Source: Arcobacter sp.
GTDB taxonomy: Bacteria; Campylobacterota; Campylobacteria; Campylobacterales; Arcobacteraceae
DNA: 39,150 nucleotides
NCBI GenBank assembly: GCA_003252105.1
Contig: QKDL01000001.1
Coordinates: forward strand, 1-39,150
Direction: 5' to 3'
The position numbers and the translations under genes were made by a program. The notes beneath the pieces were generated by a model. It saw nothing but the letters and a program-made list of their open reading frames with translations, had not been told where the DNA came from and did no database searches. This document shows positions 9,421-18,323 of this stretch, one piece after another. The first letter of the stretch is position 1; each line of letters begins with the position of its first letter.

Positions 9421-10101
9421 TTATCCTTTGTATGGTATTGGATCAATAGCATTTGCTTCTTTAAATCCATTTAATCTTAATCTACAAGAATCACAAACTC
9501 CACAAGCTTCTTTTTCCTCTTTATAACAAGACCAAGTATGTTCCAACGGAACATTTAACTCTAAAGCTTTTTTCACAATATCACTTTTCATCATATGAAC
9601 TAAAGGTGTTTTTATTTCAAGTTTAGTAGATTCTTTTGTTCCTTGATTTATTGCACTAGTCATTTTATTTATAAAAGAATCTGTACAATCTGGATAACCA
9701 CTACTATCCTCTTCTACAACGCCTATATATAAACATTGAGCTTCCTCTTTTTCAGCGATTGCAGTAGCAATTGATAAGAAAATCCCATTTCTAAAAGGAA
9801 CATAAGTTATAGGAACACCAGGTTTCACACCCTCTGTTGGTACAGCAATGTTGTCATCTGTTAAAGCACTTGCTCCAATTTGTTTGAAAAAAGGTATATC
9901 AATCTCATATTTTTCTTTGATTTGCAAATCTTCACAAATATTTCTAAATGCTTCTAATTCTTTATTTTGTGTTCTTTGCCCATAATTAAAGTGTAGTGCA
10001 ATTATTTCATATCCAGCTTCTTTAGCGATATATGATGCTAAAGTAGAGTCCATTCCACCACTTAGTATACATACTGCTCTTTTTTTTAAATTGCTACTCA
10101 T
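9421..10101 (-). CDS. queC: 7-cyano-7-deazaguanine synthase
   Basis: ATP-dependent enzyme that converts 7-carboxy-7-deazaguanine to preQ0. The 226 residues have the PP-loop SGGMDST near the N-terminus and the C-terminal zinc-binding cysteines in WSCYKEEKEACGVCDSC. It overlaps moeA by 8 nt and is followed 2 nt later by queD. With queD and queE this covers the route to preQ0; folE and the later steps (queF, tgt, queA) are not in the window. Confidence 0.95.
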   Translation of the reverse strand: MSSNLKKRAVCILSGGMDSTLASYIAKEAGYEIIALHFNYGQRTQNKELEAFRNICEDLQIKEKYEIDIPFFKQIGASALTDDNIAVPTEGVKPGVPITYVPFRNGIFLSIATAIAEKEEAQCLYIGVVEEDSSGYPDCTDSFINKMTSAINQGTKESTKLEIKTPLVHMMKSDIVKKALELNVPLEHTWSCYKEEKEACGVCDSCRLRLNGFKEANAIDPIPYKG

Positions 10102-11317
10102 TTGTTAAAAAATCCTTTTCTTCTTTACTAAAAAATTTCCAGTTGATTGGTATTATTTTTACTATGGAATCTTTTTTTAGAGATTCAACATCCTCATCAA
10201 ATACTATAAAACTATTAGATCTACTAAGTGTTGATACCATTCCTGGACTTCTTTTCTTTTCTATATTAAAATATTCACCATCAAAAAAACCAGGAAGAAT
10301 TGTAACTCTACCTTTTCTAGTAAAAAAATCTTCTTTAATTTTTCCCAATATAAATCCATGATAAATTTGATTAGAACCTAATAATTTTTGGATAATTAAT
10401 CTTCCGAATAATTCAAAAATTGATGATGCAGCCAATGGGTTTCCAGGAAGATTTAAAATATATGTTTGATCTATTTTCCCTAATATTGTTGGTTTTCCTG
10501 GCTTTATTTTAATACCTTCAATTATTCTTTGACAATTCATTTGTTCAAAGGCATCTTTTGTAAAATCAGCATCACCTACTGAAACTCCACCTGAAGTGAT
10601 TATTAAATCTGCATCAAGTGAATTTAAAACTAAACTTTTTATAGATTCAATTGAATCTTTTGCTTGACCTATAAAGGTTACATCACAACCTAACTCTTCA
10701 CATCTAGTGATGAAAGTAGGGGTATTTGAATTGTATATTTGATACTCTTTTGCATTTTGGTAATGAAGTTTTAACTCTTCTCCACTTGCAAAAACATTTA
10801 TTTTTGGTTTTTTATAAACTTTTATATGTGAAATTCCTTGGCTTGCAAGCAGAGTGATTTTTGAAAAATTAATCTCCTCTCCAATCTTAATCAAAATTTC
10901 ATCAGAAGCGATATCTTCACCTATATATCTGATATGTTGGTTTTTTCTTACTTCTTTTAGAATTTTAATATTTAAATTATCAATATATTCACAATCTTCA
11001 ATGGGAACAATGGCTGTACAATTATCAGGAATTTTTGCTCCTGTCATAATTTTTATACATTCATTATTTTTTATAAGTTTATTATTGTTATCTCCTGCAA
11101 AGATTGTATCTACAATATTTAATATTTCATTTTTATTTTCTTCTAAAATTGCAAATCCATCCATAGCAGAATTATTAAATCTTGGAAGTGGAATTTCTGA
11201 TTTTATATCCTCTGCACATATTCTAAAATTAGCATTTTCAATTGGTACAATCTCATACTTTAAGTTTATTTCTAAATTTTTTATTATTTTAAGTGCTTCA
11301 TTAATATCAATAGCCAT
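10094..11317 (-). CDS. moeA: Molybdopterin molybdenumtransferase
   Basis: Inserts molybdenum (or tungsten) into adenylylated molybdopterin. The 407 residues match the family: PLPRFNNSAMDGFAI near the N-terminus, IMTGAKIPDNCTAIVPIED, the MoaB/Mog-like domain with ITSGGVSVGDADF, and KPGKPTILG...LPGNPLAA before the C-terminal beta domain. It is the first gene of the moeA-queC-queD-queE run; the link to queuosine is one of co-transcription rather than pathway. A weakly spaced AAGGA precedes the ATG. Confidence 0.93.
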   Translation of the reverse strand: MAIDINEALKIIKNLEINLKYEIVPIENANFRICAEDIKSEIPLPRFNNSAMDGFAILEENKNEILNIVDTIFAGDNNNKLIKNNECIKIMTGAKIPDNCTAIVPIEDCEYIDNLNIKILKEVRKNQHIRYIGEDIASDEILIKIGEEINFSKITLLASQGISHIKVYKKPKINVFASGEELKLHYQNAKEYQIYNSNTPTFITRCEELGCDVTFIGQAKDSIESIKSLVLNSLDADLIITSGGVSVGDADFTKDAFEQMNCQRIIEGIKIKPGKPTILGKIDQTYILNLPGNPLAASSIFELFGRLIIQKLLGSNQIYHGFILGKIKEDFFTRKGRVTILPGFFDGEYFNIEKKRSPGMVSTLSRSNSFIVFDEDVESLKKDSIVKIIPINWKFFSKEEKDFLTNE

Positions 11318-11424
11318 AATTATATATTCCTTTAATAACTACTAATTATTGAGTAGTAATACCAAATAAATTATTTATTGTTTGTGTAATTAACTGTCAG
11401 TTTATCTTTTAACTTGGTATTAGA

Positions 11425-11430
11425 TATAAT
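11425..11430 (+). promoter_or_regulatory. Promoter -10 box of the membrane protein-rsmE operon
   Basis: A perfect TATAAT lies 28 nt before the ATG at 11459. A 9-bp inverted repeat (TAATACCAA at 11357-11365 and TTGGTATTA at 11414-11422) has one arm abutting this box, in the gap shared with divergent moeA. Confidence 0.45.
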
Positions 11431-11458
11431 AGCGAAATTTTTTAAAAGAGAGATTAAC

Positions 11459-11863
11459 ATGGACTTAATGAGCGATGCTATATCGACACATATTTTTACA
11501 ATTTATATTTTTTTATCAATTATGATTTTTAATTTTTATAGTGTAAATACTATAAAAGAGTTTATACCTTTAGCGAAAAGATTAAAGTTTATGACACCTT
11601 TATATCATTTATCTAATGCTATTGTAATGTATACAGGTGCAATAGTTGCTGCATATGCACATGAGTTTTCTTTTACAGTGATACTTATGATTATTGCATC
11701 AATATTTTTATTAGTAATTGAGATAAAAAGATATAAAAAAATGAGAGTAATTCAAAGTGCAGATGTAAAACTTCAAAGTGAGTTTATAATTTATGCTAAG
11801 AAAATATATACTATAGAGATAGCTGTAATTGTAGCTGTTTATATATTATCAAAAGTATTTTAA
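11459..11863 (+). CDS. Small integral membrane protein of unknown function
   Basis: Function not recognised. From the ATG at 11459 (AGAGAG upstream) it encodes 134 residues with four likely membrane segments: about 8-27 (HIFTIYIFLSIMIFNFYSV), 47-66, 69-87 (FTVILMIIASIFLLVIEI) and 113-131. Short basic loops (KRYKKMR) separate them. An in-frame upstream extension to 11414 lacks a ribosome site and is rejected. Its stop codon overlaps the rsmE start (TAATG), so the two are translationally coupled. That suggests stable association, but gives no direct functional clue. Confidence 0.8.
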   Translation: MDLMSDAISTHIFTIYIFLSIMIFNFYSVNTIKEFIPLAKRLKFMTPLYHLSNAIVMYTGAIVAAYAHEFSFTVILMIIASIFLLVIEIKRYKKMRVIQSADVKLQSEFIIYAKKIYTIEIAVIVAVYILSKVF

Positions 11864-12534
11864 TGCAATTTACATATCATCCTGATGCTAAATCTCAATT
11901 CTTACAAATTGAAAATGAGATCTATAACTATTTATTTAAAGCAAGACGTCATAAAATAGATGACAAGATCTATTTTAGAAACCTAAAGGATAATTTTATC
12001 TATTTATATAAAGTAAATAGTATAGATAGAAAAAAAGCTGAATGTGAACTAATATCATCTGAAGAAAAAATTATAGAAAATAAAAGAAAACTGCATATAG
12101 GGTGGTGTATTGTTGACCCTAAAACTGTAGAAAAAACAATCTCCTCATTAAATGAATTAGGTGTAGATAAAATTACATTTATTCCATGTGAATATTCCCA
12201 AAAGAATTTCAAGATTAATTTTGAAAAATTAGAAAAGATTTTACTAAATTCATCTTCTCAATGTGGAAGAAGCTCTATAATTAAACTTGAAAAATCAAAT
12301 AGTTTAGAAGATTTTATAAAAACTTATCCAAATTCTTTTATGTTAGATTTTAGTGAAAATTTAATTGAAACAAAAAAAGATGAGATTGAAAATATAATAA
12401 TTGGTTGTGAAGGTGGGTTTTCTAAAAATGAGAGAAAATCTTTTGATTTATTTAAAATTGTTGGATTAGATTCAAATTTAATTTTAAGAAGTGAAACAGC
12501 TACAATAAGTGTAGCTTCAAAAATTTTAATTTAA
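11863..12534 (+). CDS. rsmE: 16S rRNA (uracil-1498-N3)-methyltransferase
   Basis: SPOUT-class methyltransferase that modifies U1498 of 16S rRNA using SAM. The 223 residues show an N-terminal PUA-like domain (HYLFKARRHKIDD-like start: NYLFKARRHKID), the central LGVDKITFIPCEYSQK, and the C-terminal trefoil-knot signature IIIGCEGGFSKNE followed by LGL-like RSETATISVASKI. The last part fits RsmE (LRSETA). Translation is coupled to the upstream membrane protein. Confidence 0.9.
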   Translation: MQFTYHPDAKSQFLQIENEIYNYLFKARRHKIDDKIYFRNLKDNFIYLYKVNSIDRKKAECELISSEEKIIENKRKLHIGWCIVDPKTVEKTISSLNELGVDKITFIPCEYSQKNFKINFEKLEKILLNSSSQCGRSSIIKLEKSNSLEDFIKTYPNSFMLDFSENLIETKKDEIENIIIGCEGGFSKNERKSFDLFKIVGLDSNLILRSETATISVASKILI

Positions 12535-12554
12535 GATAGACTTAGTAGTCTATC
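12535..12554. terminator. Stem-loop between convergent rsmE and the c-type cytochrome gene
   Basis: GATAGACT pairs with AGTCTATC (8 bp, TAGT loop) immediately after the rsmE stop. The minus-strand side is followed by a loosely U-rich stretch; the plus side is not. A possible bidirectional terminator. Confidence 0.45.
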
Positions 12555-12562
12555 CTAAAAAA

Positions 12563-12958
12563 TTACCAACTTCTAACAATAGAGTGGCATCTTGCACATG
12601 CATTTAAAATATCTGAATATGCATTTGCAGCATTGATATATGCTTTATCTTCAATGTTTAATTCTAAAACATTTACATCAAGTTCAATTCTTTTTGATGC
12701 ATTTGCAGCAACGTTGATCATATGTTTTTTATCTTTTGGAAGATACTCTCCAATAACTTTTTTATCTGAGAATAGTTTATTTCCATTTTTTACAAGTTTT
12801 GTACCATCTTCAATAAGTTTGATATTATTATTTAAAAAACCTTGTTGAATTTGTGTCATACCTTGTTCCATGATAGACATAGATTGTTGCATGATATCTT
12901 GAGCAGAAGCTACTGAAATTGTTAATGTAGCTGCTGTTAATATATTTATTAATTTCAT
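12563..12958 (-). CDS. Periplasmic c-type cytochrome with C-terminal heme motif
   Basis: From the ATG at 12958 (AAGGGAAATAAG upstream) it encodes 131 residues. A Sec signal peptide covers about 1-19 (KLINILTAATLTISVASA), so the mature protein is periplasmic. The only heme motif, CARCH, starts at C121, ten residues from the end. A single C-terminal CxxCH after mainly helical sequence is the layout of class II (cytochrome c'/c556-like) cytochromes. It lies 42 nt after petC in the same direction and may be cotranscribed, so a role near the bc1 complex is inferred. An in-frame start at 12985 would precede the signal peptide by nine residues and is less likely. Confidence 0.8.
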   Translation of the reverse strand: MKLINILTAATLTISVASAQDIMQQSMSIMEQGMTQIQQGFLNNNIKLIEDGTKLVKNGNKLFSDKKVIGEYLPKDKKHMINVAANASKRIELDVNVLELNIEDKAYINAANAYSDILNACARCHSIVRSW

Positions 12959-13000
12959 CTTATTTCCCTTATTTATTTTATCCAACTTATGGAGATGTTC

Positions 13001-13873
13001 TTAGTGAACATCTCTCCATTTACTAATTTTCCATAGCCATGCAAAAATAGCAAAAATAACTAGATAAATTAAGAATTTAGGTCCTAAAGCTTCTCTTTCA
13101 GCTTTTTTAGAATCACCAACTTCTTCCATATATGCTATAACTTGTTCTTCTGATGCTTTTGTTAAACCAACTCTAGGCATAGCTGTACCCTCTAAGTGTT
13201 TTTGTGGGTCATTAACAAACTCATGAAGATATTGAGCACCTCTTGATCTAATATATTGAGATAAATCTGGTGGGATTTTACCCATATAAGCTTTGATATT
13301 TTCAACAGGTGATTTTGCAGCCATTGTTCCTTTTTGCATATCTCCATATTTAATACCATGACATCTTTGACAAGCATCTTGGAACACTTCTTTATTTGTC
13401 ATCTCTTTTGGAGCAATTGATTGTAAATATGCAACCATATCTGCAATCTCTTGAGGTTGCATCCAGTTATATTGAGGCATTGGATGAACTCTTCCATCTA
13501 CAAACTTATGAGATACTTTTGATGCTGTTGCAGGGTCTTTTATAAAAGCAGCTAAGTAATCAGCATTGTATAATTTTCCAGCTGTACTTAAATCAGGTGG
13601 AACAACCCCGTATGCTGCCGCTGCACTTGCGTTATCCATTACTGGTGGGAAACCAGCTTTTTCAATTGAGTGACAAGCAGTACAATTAGCTTGAACTAAT
13701 GCTTCTCCTACTTGTGCATTTCCTTGTAAAGTATTTAAACCATCAACATCTTTAAAAGTGTAATCAGGTGCTTCAACATGTGGGTGCATTTGAGAGTGAG
13801 CATATGGCTCAACACCAATATATGTAGCGATTGTGAATAATACAACTACTGCTAAAATCTTTAATTCTTTCAT
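13001..13873 (-). CDS. petC: Cytochrome bc1 complex, diheme cytochrome c1 subunit
   Basis: Electron-output subunit of the menaquinol-cytochrome c oxidoreductase. The 290 residues have an N-terminal membrane/signal segment (about 5-22), two heme c motifs (C64-T-A-C67-H68 and C168-Q-R-C171-H172) and a C-terminal anchor (about 266-282, LIYLVIFAIFAWLWKI). Two hemes is the form known from Campylobacterota, where QcrC resembles tandem cytochrome c domains rather than mitochondrial c1. Met residues for axial ligation are present after each motif (HPMPQYNW, TAMPRVGL). The ATG overlaps the petB stop by one base. Confidence 0.94.
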   Translation of the reverse strand: MKELKILAVVVLFTIATYIGVEPYAHSQMHPHVEAPDYTFKDVDGLNTLQGNAQVGEALVQANCTACHSIEKAGFPPVMDNASAAAAYGVVPPDLSTAGKLYNADYLAAFIKDPATASKVSHKFVDGRVHPMPQYNWMQPQEIADMVAYLQSIAPKEMTNKEVFQDACQRCHGIKYGDMQKGTMAAKSPVENIKAYMGKIPPDLSQYIRSRGAQYLHEFVNDPQKHLEGTAMPRVGLTKASEEQVIAYMEEVGDSKKAEREALGPKFLIYLVIFAIFAWLWKISKWRDVH

Positions 13874-15120
13874 TATTCACCTCTCTTTTTTGCATCTATT
13901 TTTGTGATAATTGGAAGTAATATAAATAGTAATATAAATACTACAGCTGCAAAGAATCCAACCCAAGCATTTGTACCTGTTGGAGGAAGTTTACCATATA
14001 CTGTTAATACTAATAAGTCTACCATTAAAATCCAGAACCATACAAAGAAACCTGGTCTTTTATGTGCTGGTAAGATTCTTGAATCTCTATCTAACCAAGG
14101 TAATAATAAGAAAATTGCATTTGCAAATCCAAATGCTGCTAATCCAATATCAAATGCTTTAACTCCAGCAATATCAAAGAAGAAACCTCTTAATACTTCA
14201 TATGACCATAAGAAATACCACTCTGGATAAATATGAGCTGGCGTAACCATATTATTTGCTGGATCAAAGTTTACTGGGTCCATTGCAAAATTATAATGGA
14301 AGAATACTAAATAGAAATAGAACAATAAGAAAATTCCAAGAACTGCTAAATCTTTTGAGATAAATACAGGCCAAAAAGGGATAACTTGTGCTTCTTTTTT
14401 ATTTCCAGATTTATATTTTTCAGCTTCCGCATCAAAATCAATCTCATCTGAATTTTGGTTATTTACGTGAGGAATTCTTAATGAATAAAAGTGTAAACCA
14501 ATAATAGCCATAATTGTGATTGGTAATAAAAATACGTGTAACATAAAGAATCTAGTTAATGTAGCATCAGCAACGTTAAAGTCACCTCTAATCCATACAA
14601 CTAAATCAGGACCAATAAATGGAATACCACCAAATAAGTTTGTAATAACCATAGCAGCCCAGTAAGACATTTGTCCCCATGGTAACATATATCCAGAGAA
14701 TCCTGCAGCTGAGAATGTCATAAATAATAACATACCTGAAATCCAAATCATCTCTCTACCTTGTTTATAAGAACCATAATAGATACCTGTAAACATGTGA
14801 ATATAAATGATTAAGAATACAACAGAAGCTGCAACACCATGTATATGTCTAAATAACCAACCATATGCAACCTCTTGCATAATTGTATAGTTAACAGAAT
14901 CAAATGCTAAGTTTACATCTGGTTTGTAATACATCATTAAGAAAAGACCTGAAATAACTAAGATTTTAAAAGTTACTGCAAGTAAAACACCCATTGCCCA
15001 TAAGAAGTTAATATTCTTTGGAATCCAATACTCAGTCATCATCACTTTTGTAAGAGCTGTAGTATTAAGTCTTTGATCTAACCACTCACCAACTGAGTTA
15101 GCTTTTTCAAATTTTGCCAT
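13873..15120 (-). CDS. petB: Cytochrome bc1 complex, cytochrome b subunit
   Basis: Membrane subunit that binds two b hemes and oxidises quinol. At 415 residues it is a full-length cytochrome b (b6 plus subunit IV in one chain). Visible are RHIHGVAASVVF (first heme-ligand His pair helix), GYMLPWGQMSYWAA (quinol-oxidation loop), FFMLHVFLLP (second His helix) and the PEWYFLWSYEVLR motif, equivalent to the PEWY loop of the Qo site. Multiple hydrophobic helices fill the rest. AAGGAG precedes the ATG, 10 nt after petA. Confidence 0.96.
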   Translation of the reverse strand: MAKFEKANSVGEWLDQRLNTTALTKVMMTEYWIPKNINFLWAMGVLLAVTFKILVISGLFLMMYYKPDVNLAFDSVNYTIMQEVAYGWLFRHIHGVAASVVFLIIYIHMFTGIYYGSYKQGREMIWISGMLLFMTFSAAGFSGYMLPWGQMSYWAAMVITNLFGGIPFIGPDLVVWIRGDFNVADATLTRFFMLHVFLLPITIMAIIGLHFYSLRIPHVNNQNSDEIDFDAEAEKYKSGNKKEAQVIPFWPVFISKDLAVLGIFLLFYFYLVFFHYNFAMDPVNFDPANNMVTPAHIYPEWYFLWSYEVLRGFFFDIAGVKAFDIGLAAFGFANAIFLLLPWLDRDSRILPAHKRPGFFVWFWILMVDLLVLTVYGKLPPTGTNAWVGFFAAVVFILLFILLPIITKIDAKKRGE

Positions 15121-15130
15121 TGACTACTCC

Positions 15131-15631
15131 TTATGCTTTCATCGCAGTTGCGATTTTTTGATATTCAGGACCCTCTTCACCTAAAACGATTGAAGTTCCT
15201 TTTACACTAAATGGAGGTAAATCTAATGGTCTTGGAGGAGGACCAAAAACTTGTTCAGCACTAGGGTTGAACTCACCACCATGACATGCACATTTCCATT
15301 TAGTTTTTTTCCATGCAGGAATACAACCAAGGTGTGTACATAAACCAATAGCAACAGTAAATCTATCATTACCAATTACCAAATCTCTTTTATTCTCTTT
15401 CATCTCAGCTGTTTTTTTAAGTACAAAAATTGGTTTACCTCTCCATGTGAATGTTTCAGGTTCCCCAGCTTTTATAGCGCTAAGATCGATCGTTGTAAAA
15501 CCACCAGCTAATACACTTGGTAATGGATCCCAAACTTGTTTCATACCAACAAGAGAGGCCGCTCCACCAACTGCTGCAACAGCTGCAAATGTATAACCTA
15601 GAAAATCTCGTCTATTTGTTTCGTTAGACAT
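15131..15631 (-). CDS. petA: Cytochrome bc1 complex, Rieske iron-sulfur subunit
   Basis: Carries the 2Fe-2S centre that takes the first electron from quinol. The 166 residues start with a Tat motif (NRRDF, about 6-10) and a membrane helix (about 13-30). The cluster motifs are C98-T-H100-L-G-C103 and C114-A-C116-H117-G: C98, H100, C114 and H117 bind the cluster, and C103-C116 should form the disulfide. It is the first gene of petA-petB-petC, with AAGGA before the ATG and a TATAAT box about 35 nt upstream. Confidence 0.96.
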   Translation of the reverse strand: MSNETNRRDFLGYTFAAVAAVGGAASLVGMKQVWDPLPSVLAGGFTTIDLSAIKAGEPETFTWRGKPIFVLKKTAEMKENKRDLVIGNDRFTVAIGLCTHLGCIPAWKKTKWKCACHGGEFNPSAEQVFGPPPRPLDLPPFSVKGTSIVLGEEGPEYQKIATAMKA

Positions 15632-15663
15632 TTAGCTTCCTTATTTTAAAATTAAATCTATAG

Positions 15664-15669
15664 ATTATA
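15664..15669 (-). promoter_or_regulatory. petABC promoter -10 box
   Basis: TATAAT on the minus strand about 33 nt before the petA ATG. Further upstream (15731-15768) lie two small dyads, GTTAAT-N6-ATTAAC and TACAC-N6-GTGTA, which could bind a regulator. Confidence 0.5.
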
Positions 15670-15791
15670 TGCTAAATTTACTTAAATGCTATTGAGATGC
15701 TATGAAATGTGAGAGAATTTGTAACAAGTATGTGGTTAATCTACACATTAACTACACAAAGAGGTGTATATTTTTTATCACTAGAGGATGT

Positions 15792-17270
15792 TTATCCTCT
15801 AATAAATTTAACGATTTCTTCTTCAATATCTTTTTTATCAATTACCATATCATGATTGATTGTGGCATTGAATAATTCTTTAATTGATTGTGGTAAGTTT
15901 GCATTGTATTTTTCAGAAATAATCTCTAAAGCCTCTTTGTCTGGGTAGTTTTTATCATCTTGATTTAATGCATTTAATACGGTAGGAGAGAATTTTGTCC
16001 ATTCTGCTGTTGAATAAATAACAGTTTTTAAGTTTTCATCTTTTAGTTCTTCATATGCTTTTATACAAGTTGCCGTATGTGGATCCATTAAATAACCATC
16101 ATCTAAAAAGCTTTTTATAATTTTAGCACCATATAAATCATCTGAATTTACTGCACTAAAATATTTTTTAAGTTTCTGTGTTTCTTTTTCACTCATTTTA
16201 AAGATTTTTTTATTATTTAAATCTTCCATAAACTCTTTTGTTCTATCTCCACCATATAAAGAGTATAAAACTCTTTCTATATTTGAAGATTTTAAAATAT
16301 CCATTGCTGGAGATTTAGTTAATTTTAGTTCTTTATCTGTTATATCATAAACACCTGTATTAATCCATTCTGTTAAAATATTGTTTTCATTTGATGCAAC
16401 AAGAAGTTTTTCTATTGGTACTCCCATATTCATAGCATAAAATCCACCTAAAACATTTCCAAAGTTTCCACTTGGAACTACTAAATAGATTTTTTCACCA
16501 TATTTAATCTCTTCTTGTTTAAGCAGTTGAATATATGACCAGAAGTGATATATGATTTGAAAAATAATTCTTCCAAAATTTACTGAGTTAGCTGCACTTA
16601 GTTTTATACCATCTTTTTCAAGTTCATCTTTAAATGATTCAGAAGCTAACAGATTTTTTAATGCTGTTTGGGCATCATCAAAGTTTCCTTTTATTCCTAA
16701 TACTTTAAGATTTTTCCCATCTTCACATACCATTTGAAGTCTTTGTACATCAGATGTTCCGCCATCAGGATAAAGGCAAGCTACTTGGATATTGTCTTTA
16801 TTTTTAAAAGTATTAAGTGCAGCAGGCCCTGTATCTCCAGATGTTGCAGCCAATATTAAATAGTGTTCATCTCTTTTTTTTGCAATTGAACTTAGAATCG
16901 AACCAAATGGTTGTAAAGCCATATCTTTAAAAGCACGTGTAGGTCCATGATATTGTTCATGAACAAATAAATCATCTTTTACTTTTACTACAGGACAAGG
17001 ATTTGCTGGATTATCAAATTTATCATAAAGATTTAGTGCTTTTTCTATTTCACTCTCTTCAATATCTATTTCAAATGCTTTTAAAATATCGTATGCTAAT
17101 TCTTTATAGCTTTTATCTATATGGTTTAAAATAAAGTTTTCTTCAAGTTCTGGTAGTTGTTTTGGTACATATAAACCACCAAATGAAGCACTTGGATTTA
17201 ATATAGCTTCACTAAATGACACCTCTAAAGGTTTTTTACCATCATTTCCTCTTGTTTCAATAAAATTCAT
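15792..17270 (-). CDS. thrC: Threonine synthase
   Basis: PLP enzyme that converts O-phosphohomoserine to threonine, the last step of threonine synthesis. The 492 residues match the long (class I) type. N-terminal FIETRGNDGKKPLEVSFSEA, the PLP lysine K115 in HGPTRAFKDMALQ, AATSGDTGPAAL and the VPSGNFGNVLGG phosphate loop are all visible. AAGGA lies 7 nt before the ATG. It follows argB by 54 nt in the same direction. The stop codon sits inside an 8-bp hairpin (15782-15801) that lacks a U-tract. Confidence 0.95.
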   Translation of the reverse strand: MNFIETRGNDGKKPLEVSFSEAILNPSASFGGLYVPKQLPELEENFILNHIDKSYKELAYDILKAFEIDIEESEIEKALNLYDKFDNPANPCPVVKVKDDLFVHEQYHGPTRAFKDMALQPFGSILSSIAKKRDEHYLILAATSGDTGPAALNTFKNKDNIQVACLYPDGGTSDVQRLQMVCEDGKNLKVLGIKGNFDDAQTALKNLLASESFKDELEKDGIKLSAANSVNFGRIIFQIIYHFWSYIQLLKQEEIKYGEKIYLVVPSGNFGNVLGGFYAMNMGVPIEKLLVASNENNILTEWINTGVYDITDKELKLTKSPAMDILKSSNIERVLYSLYGGDRTKEFMEDLNNKKIFKMSEKETQKLKKYFSAVNSDDLYGAKIIKSFLDDGYLMDPHTATCIKAYEELKDENLKTVIYSTAEWTKFSPTVLNALNQDDKNYPDKEALEIISEKYNANLPQSIKELFNATINHDMVIDKKDIEEEIVKFIRG

Positions 17271-17324
17271 TAAATATCCTTAAAATAGTCTCTATAATTT
17301 TGAGCTATTGTTTTATTATTTTTA

Positions 17325-18224
17325 TTAATCTTTTAATAGTTTTTCTAAATCTATTCCATTATTTGGATTATCTTTTCTTAAAAATTGTGTGCCAACCCCA
17401 TCACTAGTAAATAATTCTAATAAAATAGAGTGTTCTACTCTTCCATCAATTATATGTGCTTTATTTACACCATTGTAAATAGCATCAATACATGAATCAA
17501 CTTTTGGTATCATTCCTCCTGCAATTGTGCCATCTTTTTTATAATTTTCAACATCTGTTTTATCTAAAGAGTTTAATAGATTTCCCTCTTTATCTAAAAC
17601 GCCAACAGTGTCAGTTAAGAATAAAACTTTTTGAGCTCCAACAGCTTGAGCAATTTTACTTGCTGCAACATCTGCATTTATGTTAAATCCAGGATGATTT
17701 GGTTCAGCACTATCTGCAATTGGTGCAATAACTGGGATAAACCCTTCTTTAATTAGATTATGAATCATAGGTCCATTTACTTCTGTAATTACACCAGTGT
17801 AACCAAACTTTCCATTATCTTTTGGAACAGCTTTTATAATAGCTGAATCTTTTCCAGAAATACCAATAGCTTTTGCTCCATGATGATTTAATAAAGATGT
17901 AATATTTTTATTAATCTCACCACTTAAAACCATCTCTACTACTCTCATACTATCTTCACAAGTAACTCTATGTCCATCAATAAATTCTGAATGAATCTCC
18001 AGCTTATTTAATAATTCAGTAATTCTTGAGCCACCACCATGGACAATCACAGGTTTAATACCAATAAGCGACAATAAAACAATATCTTGTGCAAATTTTT
18101 CTTTTAATTCTGGACTAGTTTGTGCAGAACCACCATATTTAATAACTATAGTTTTTCCATAAAACTTTTTAATATATGGAATGGCATCAAGAAGAGTTTG
18201 GACTTTATGAGCTTTTTTTTGCAT
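17325..18224 (-). CDS. argB: Acetylglutamate kinase
   Basis: Phosphorylates N-acetylglutamate, the second step of arginine synthesis. From the ATG at 18224 it has 299 residues with the amino-acid-kinase motifs KYGGSAQ, VHGGGSRITELL, the central INADVAASKIAQA and the KVLFLTDTVGVLD segment. A TTG seven codons upstream (18245) is in frame, but AAGGTGAT is spaced 7 nt from 18224, which decides the start. It is followed by thrC; arginine and threonine pathways are not otherwise linked here. Confidence 0.94.
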   Translation of the reverse strand: MQKKAHKVQTLLDAIPYIKKFYGKTIVIKYGGSAQTSPELKEKFAQDIVLLSLIGIKPVIVHGGGSRITELLNKLEIHSEFIDGHRVTCEDSMRVVEMVLSGEINKNITSLLNHHGAKAIGISGKDSAIIKAVPKDNGKFGYTGVITEVNGPMIHNLIKEGFIPVIAPIADSAEPNHPGFNINADVAASKIAQAVGAQKVLFLTDTVGVLDKEGNLLNSLDKTDVENYKKDGTIAGGMIPKVDSCIDAIYNGVNKAHIIDGRVEHSILLELFTSDGVGTQFLRKDNPNNGIDLEKLLKD

Positions 18225-18269
18225 AGGTTTAATCACCTTTTTCAAGTATAAATTTGTATTAAGTTGGGC

Positions 18270-18284
18270 ATTATACTCAAAATT
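18270..18284 (-). promoter_or_regulatory. Promoter -10 region for argB-thrC
   Basis: On the minus strand this reads AATTTTGAGTATAAT, identical over 15 bases to the element before pheS. It lies about 45 nt before the argB ATG and after the diguanylate cyclase stop, so argB-thrC probably start here. Confidence 0.6.
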
Positions 18285-18323
18285 AGCTTATTTGTTAAAT
18301 AGTAAGTGCAGTCAAAGAGTAAC

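Noticed and set aside
9421-11340. preQ1 riboswitch for the queC-queD-queE genes
   Set aside because: The genes are packed behind moeA with overlaps, and no preQ1 aptamer-like pseudoknot was seen in the short gap before moeA.
10854-11345. 163-codon hydrophobic plus-strand frame
   Set aside because: Antisense to moeA, which is complete and well conserved. The apparent hydrophobicity reflects Lys/Glu/Asn codons on the other strand.
13192-13377. 61-codon minus-strand frame inside petC
   Set aside because: Alternative frame of a gene with clear heme motifs.
15782-15801. Hairpin at the thrC stop as a terminator
   Set aside because: An 8-bp stem is present but it is followed by A-rich, not U-rich, sequence on the minus strand, so it is not called as a terminator.
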